Shown here piece after piece: positions 36,301 through 64,000 of a stretch of 64,000 nt of DNA. Positions within the stretch are counted from its first letter, which is position 1. Each line of letters begins with the position of its first letter. Made by a program: the position numbers and the translations under genes. Under the pieces are notes generated by a model that made no database searches, was not told where the DNA came from, and was given only the letters and a program-made list of their open reading frames with translations. Source of the DNA: Nannocystis punicea (GTDB taxonomy: Bacteria; Myxococcota_A; Polyangia; Nannocystales; Nannocystaceae); contig NZ_CP114040.1 in assembly GCF_026965555.1 (NCBI RefSeq), positions 2,790,001-2,854,000 on the forward strand, given 5' to 3'.

Positions 36301-38017
36301 CGGTGGGCGACCTGGTTGGCGCGCCGCTCGAGCTCGCCGTAGGTGTAGGCGACCCCGCGGCTGCCCTCGGGCTGGTTGCAGAAGTCGACCAGAGCGATCG
36401 CGTCGGGGTCGCGGTCGACCTGCGCCTCGAACATCTCGTGCAGGCACAGCTCGCTCGAGAACGGGGCGTCGTTGCGGTTCCAGGCGACGACCTGCTGCTC
36501 GCGCTCGGCGTCGGTCAGGAGCGGCAGCCGCGAGACCGGGCAGCGCGGGTCGGCGACGACGCCGGCGAGCAGGGTCTGAAGGTGCCCGGCCATCCGCGCG
36601 ATCGTGGCGGCGTCGAACAGGTCGGTGTTGTAGCGGATGCCGAGCTCGAGCCCGGCGGCGTGCTCGGTGATCTCGAGGATCAGGTCGACCTCGCTGATCG
36701 TCTGCGCCAGCGCGACCTGGGCCACGCGCACGCCGGCGACCTCGACGGCCTGGCCGGTCATCAGCCGCAGCGCGGCCTCGCCGAGCGCCTGGGCGCGCTG
36801 GTACGAGAACATGACCTGGAACACCGGCGGCCGGCCCGGGTCGCGCTCGCCGAGCAGGTGCTTGGCCAGCAGCGGGAACGGGTACTCCTGCAGCTCCAGC
36901 GCGCCGAGCACCCGCTCGCGGGTCCGCTGCAGCAGCGCGGAGAACGGCGGCGGATCGTCGGCCGAGATCTGCGCGCGCAGGACGATCGCGTTGACCATGT
37001 AGCCGAACACCGACGCGAGCTCCTCGCGCTCGCGCAGCGCCGCGGCCGAGCCGACGCAGAAGTCCTCCTGGCCGGTGTAGCGGAACAGCAGCGCCTGGAA
37101 GGCGGCGAGGAAGATGGTGTAGAGGGTGACGCCCTCGGCCCGGCCGAGCGCGCGCAGGCGGTCGACGAGCGCCGGATCGACGGCCTGCGAGTGGGTCGCG
37201 CCGCGGAAGGTCTGCAGCGGCGGCCGCGGGCGATCGGTCGGCAGGTCGAGCACGTGCGGGGCGCCGGTGAGGGCGGCGACGGCCTGCTCGCGGAGGGCGT
37301 CGCCGCGGCTCGCCAGCAGCTCGCGCTGGGCGGCGACGAACTGCAGGTAGGTGCGGCGGACCGGCGGCAGCGGGTTGGGCTGGCCGTCGGCGGCGAGCAG
37401 GCGCAGGAGCTCGTCGCCGATCATGCGGATCGACCAGCCGTCGACGGCGACGTGGTGGACGCACAGGACCAGCACCGAGGCGCCCGGTCCGCGGCGCAGC
37501 AGGCAGGCCCGGAAGCCGCCCTCGACCGCGAGGTCGAACGGCCGCAGGTGAAACTCGGAGGCGGCGCGCTCGACCTGCTCGCGGGTCCAGCCGGCGGCGT
37601 CGAGCTCGGTCAGCGGCACGGTCCGGTGGGCGTCGACGAGCTGGCGCGGGCGGCCTTCGACGGCCTCGTAGCGGGCCCGCAGCAGCATGTGGCGATCGAC
37701 GAGGCGCTGCAGGGCGCGCCGCAGCGCCGGCGCGTGGTCGTGGGCCGACTCGAGGTCGAGGGCGACGCCGACGTTGTAGGCCGAGCTGTCGGGGGCGCTG
37801 GTCTGGATGAACCACAGGCCCTCCTGGCCGGCCGACATCGGCGCCTCGAAGCGGTGCGCGGGCAACAGGCGCAGCAGCTCGTCGCGAGCGTCGCGCAGGG
37901 CCGCCAGGCGCTCCGGCGTCAGCACGCCGTCGGGGGCTCGCACGCGCAGCTTGCCGTCCTCGATCGACAGCTCCGCGCCGGCGACCAGCAGTTGTTCCAC
38001 CAGTTGCGTCAGCGTGC

Positions 38018-38021
<4 letters not shown>
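33390..38021 (-). CDS. NRPS module C-A-(MT)-PCP incorporating an N-methyl amino acid
   Basis: Single-module peptide synthetase, 1,543 residues, linking the polyketide to the first amino acid. Order: TubC-like docking domain (about 1-58, SIEDGKLRVRAPDG), C (HHVAVDG, 189-195), A (YTSGSTG near 680, YGPTE near 813), an N-methyltransferase inserted between A8 and A10 (SAM site VLEIGCGSG near 1058-1066), the rest of A (NINGKVD) and PCP (GGDSL, Ser1482). The insertion point is the usual one for N-methylating modules. The specificity code read by eye, DGAFLGIIL, resembles known isoleucine codes of the DGFFLG type; treat as tentative. Its ATG overlaps the PKS stop (ATGA); a 32-bp gap separates it from the next NRPS. 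Confidence 0.93.
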
Positions 38022-49488
<11,467 letters not shown>

Positions 49489-49495
49489 CCCGCCC

Positions 49496-62004
<12,509 letters not shown>

Positions 62005-62008
<4 letters not shown>

Positions 62009-64000
62009 CCGTCCGCCTCCTCGCCGTCCAGGCCGCGCAGCGACGCGTCGAACGCCGCCAGCACGTCGTCGTCGCTGTCGTCGAGGTCCGTCGCCGTCTC
62101 CTCGTCATCGTCGGCCGCGAGCCCGAGCGTCGCCAGCAGGAACGCCGCCAGGCTCGTCGTGTCGGGATAGGTGAAGCACAGCGTCGGCGGCAGCTTGAGC
62201 CCCAGGCTGCGCTCGAGCCGGTTGCGCGTCTCGAGGCTCATCAGCGAGTCGAGCCCGATCCGCGTGAACGGCAGCCCGCGCTCGATCTTCTCCGGCGGCA
62301 GCCGCAGCACCCGCCCGAGCTGCTCGACCACGTGGTCCTCGAGCGCCGCCATCCGCTCGCCCGCGGGCGCCCGCGCCACGGCCTCGCGGATCGACCCGCT
62401 CGCCGCGCTCGGCCCCGCCGCCGCTTCTTCCTCCTGCGGCAGCTCCGACAGGAACGGCGCCCCCGCGACCTGCGGCGTCGAATCGACCCACCGCCGCAGC
62501 GAGAACCGGGCCAGCGCCACCTCGACCCGCGGTCGCGCCAGCAGCCGCTCGATCAGCGCGTTGCCCTCGGCCGGCGAGAAGTGCTCGAGCCCGTGCGACA
62601 CCAGCCGCGACCCGCGATCGAGCAGCGCGGTCGTCATGCCGACGTCCGAGAACGTGCCCCACTGCACGCTGGTCGCCGGCAGCCCCTCGGCCGCGCGCGC
62701 GTGCGCCAGCGCGTCGAGGAACGCATTGCCTGCCCCGTAGGCCGCCTGTCCCAGCGACCCGAGCACCGCGACCAGCGACGAGTACATCACGAAGAACTCG
62801 AGCGGCAGCGCGCGGGTGGCCGCGTGCAGGTGCCACGCCCCGAGCACCTTCGGCCGGATCGGCACCCAGAACTCGGCCTCCTCGAGCCGCGCCACCGTGC
62901 GATCGCCGATCACCGCCGCCGCGTGCACGACCCCGCGCAGCGGCGGCAGCGTCGCCGCGATCTGCCCGACGATCCGCGCCGCCTCGCCGGCCTCGGCCAC
63001 GTCGCCCGGCATCACGTGGACCTTCGCCCCGGTCGCCTCGATCGCCGCGATCGCCATCCGCGCGGCCGCCGTCGGCTCGCTGCGGCCGACCAGCACGAGG
63101 TGCCGCGCCCCCCGGTCCGCCAGGCCGCGGGCCAGCGCCAGACCCAGCCCGCCGAGCCCGCCCGTGATCAAGTACGTCGCCTCTGCAGGCAGCCCGCGGA
63201 CCTCCGCCGGCGCGTCGATCCGGCTCCGCACCAGGCGCGCCACGAACCGCGTCAGCGGCCGCTTCACCCCGGTCGCGCGTGGGTCGTGCACGGCCCGCAG
63301 CGCGACCTCGGTCTCGTCGTCGTCGGCCAGCAGAGTGTCCGCCAGCAGCTCCACCTCGTCGGCCGCCGGCGACGGCGGCAGGTCGACGCGCAGGCACTCG
63401 AGCTCCGGGTGCTCCAGCACCAGAGTGCGAGCCATCCCCCACAGCGGCGCCTGGGCGGCCGCCACCGCGTCCGAGTGGATGGCCTGGGCCCCGCGCGTCA
63501 CCAGCACCAGCCGCGGCAGATCGCGCAGGCCCGCCGCGAGCAGCGCCCGCGCCGTGGCGATCGCCGAGACCGTCCCGCGCCGCAGGTCCGCCGCCAGCGA
63601 GGCGGGCGTCGTCTCCGCCCACTGCGCCGCGTCGAGGCTGCCGCAGTGGATCACCCCGCGACACCCGCCGGCCAGCAGGCCCGGCAGCTCGTCCACGCGT
63701 CCGGCCGCGAGCTCGACGCACGTCGCCCCGCGCCCGCGCAGCGCCCGGGCCAGCGCCGCTCCCGTGCCGCCCGCGTCGCCGAGCACGATCCACCGCCCCT
63801 CGGCGGCCTCGCGCGCGGCCGGGGCCCGCTCGTAGCGGCGCCACGTCACCTCGTAGGCGCACTCTGCCAGTGGGTCGATGCTGCCGGCCATCGCCGCGCA
63901 GCGCAGCCCCGACAGCTCGGCGAGCACCCGCCCGTCGTCGTCGAGCAGCGCCAGCTCCGTCACCTCGCCGTCGCGGCGCGCGTGGACCCACGCGGCCGCC
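62005..64000 (-). CDS. PKS module, C-terminal part: KR-ACP (partial)
   Basis: The last 665 codons of a type I PKS whose start lies beyond the right edge. The visible part begins in the region before the KR, possibly the end of a DH-like fold (TELALLDDDGRVLAELSGLR), then a complete KR (TGGLGGLGLALA, VMYSSLVAVLGSLGQ, catalytic Tyr in AYGAGNAFLD) and an ACP (GLDSLMSLE). The usual LDD reads IGD here, keeping the last Asp. The C-terminus is strongly acidic (TDLDDSDDDVLAAFDASL), a docking tail for the coiled coil of the next PKS. Whether the module has an active DH, and which starter it takes, cannot be seen. It is most likely the first extension module. Confidence 0.9.

Noticed and set aside
33358..37815. 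N-terminal extension of the large NRPS frame up to 37815
   Set aside because: The extra part is Arg/Pro/Ala-rich and overlaps the real upstream NRPS in another frame; the docking domain fixes the start at 33357.

Overview
The window is very GC-rich and comes from a myxobacterium, most likely of the Nannocystis group. The signs are a eukaryote-like Ser/Thr kinase, lipoproteins with long Thr/Gly/Ser linkers, cysteine-rich repeats of the type CGDGxxxxxExCDDGN fused to RCC1 or beta-propeller domains, and a giant PKS-NRPS locus. The genus is an inference from these features; no rRNA or other marker gene is present.

Left part (1-20.3 kb): mostly single genes in both orientations. In order: a kinase cut by the window edge, a TPR-like membrane protein, lipoproteins, a divergent TetR/membrane-protein pair around a clear operator, a thioredoxin-like protein, an M23 peptidase lipoprotein, a P1B-type ATPase without the usual Cys-Pro-Cys motif, a FAD-dependent halogenase, an RCC1 protein, several envelope proteins, and a beta-propeller lipoprotein split by a frame change. 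The gaps carry a dispersed repeat family built around a 14-bp palindrome, TGTCCTCGAGGACA and close variants.

Right part (20.6-64 kb): one minus-strand biosynthetic operon entering from the right edge. In transcription order: a partial PKS module (KR-ACP), a two-module PKS, two single-module PKSs, an NRPS with an N-methyltransferase, a two-module NRPS with epimerase and thioesterase, a P450, and an ATP-binding PEP-synthase-like protein. Most junctions are 4-bp stop/start overlaps. Five PKS modules and three NRPS modules (N-methylated, D-configured, third residue) followed by a thioesterase, a P450 and a nearby halogenase fit a 21-membered nannocystin-type cyclodepsipeptide. That assignment rests on recalled structure and needs checking.

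Two things look new. First, the last NRPS continues past its thioesterase into about 560 residues of a rifampin-phosphotransferase/PEP-synthase-like enzyme with its swivelling-His domain, while the matching ATP-binding domain is a separate gene two positions downstream: a split dikinase tethered to a megasynthase. Second, the PKS proteins carry in-frame tandem arrays (36, 45, 54, 63 and 87 bp periods) at domain borders, some made of the same palindrome that is scattered between genes. A non-coding 40-bp array, apparently derived from the P450 3' end, separates the last two operon genes.
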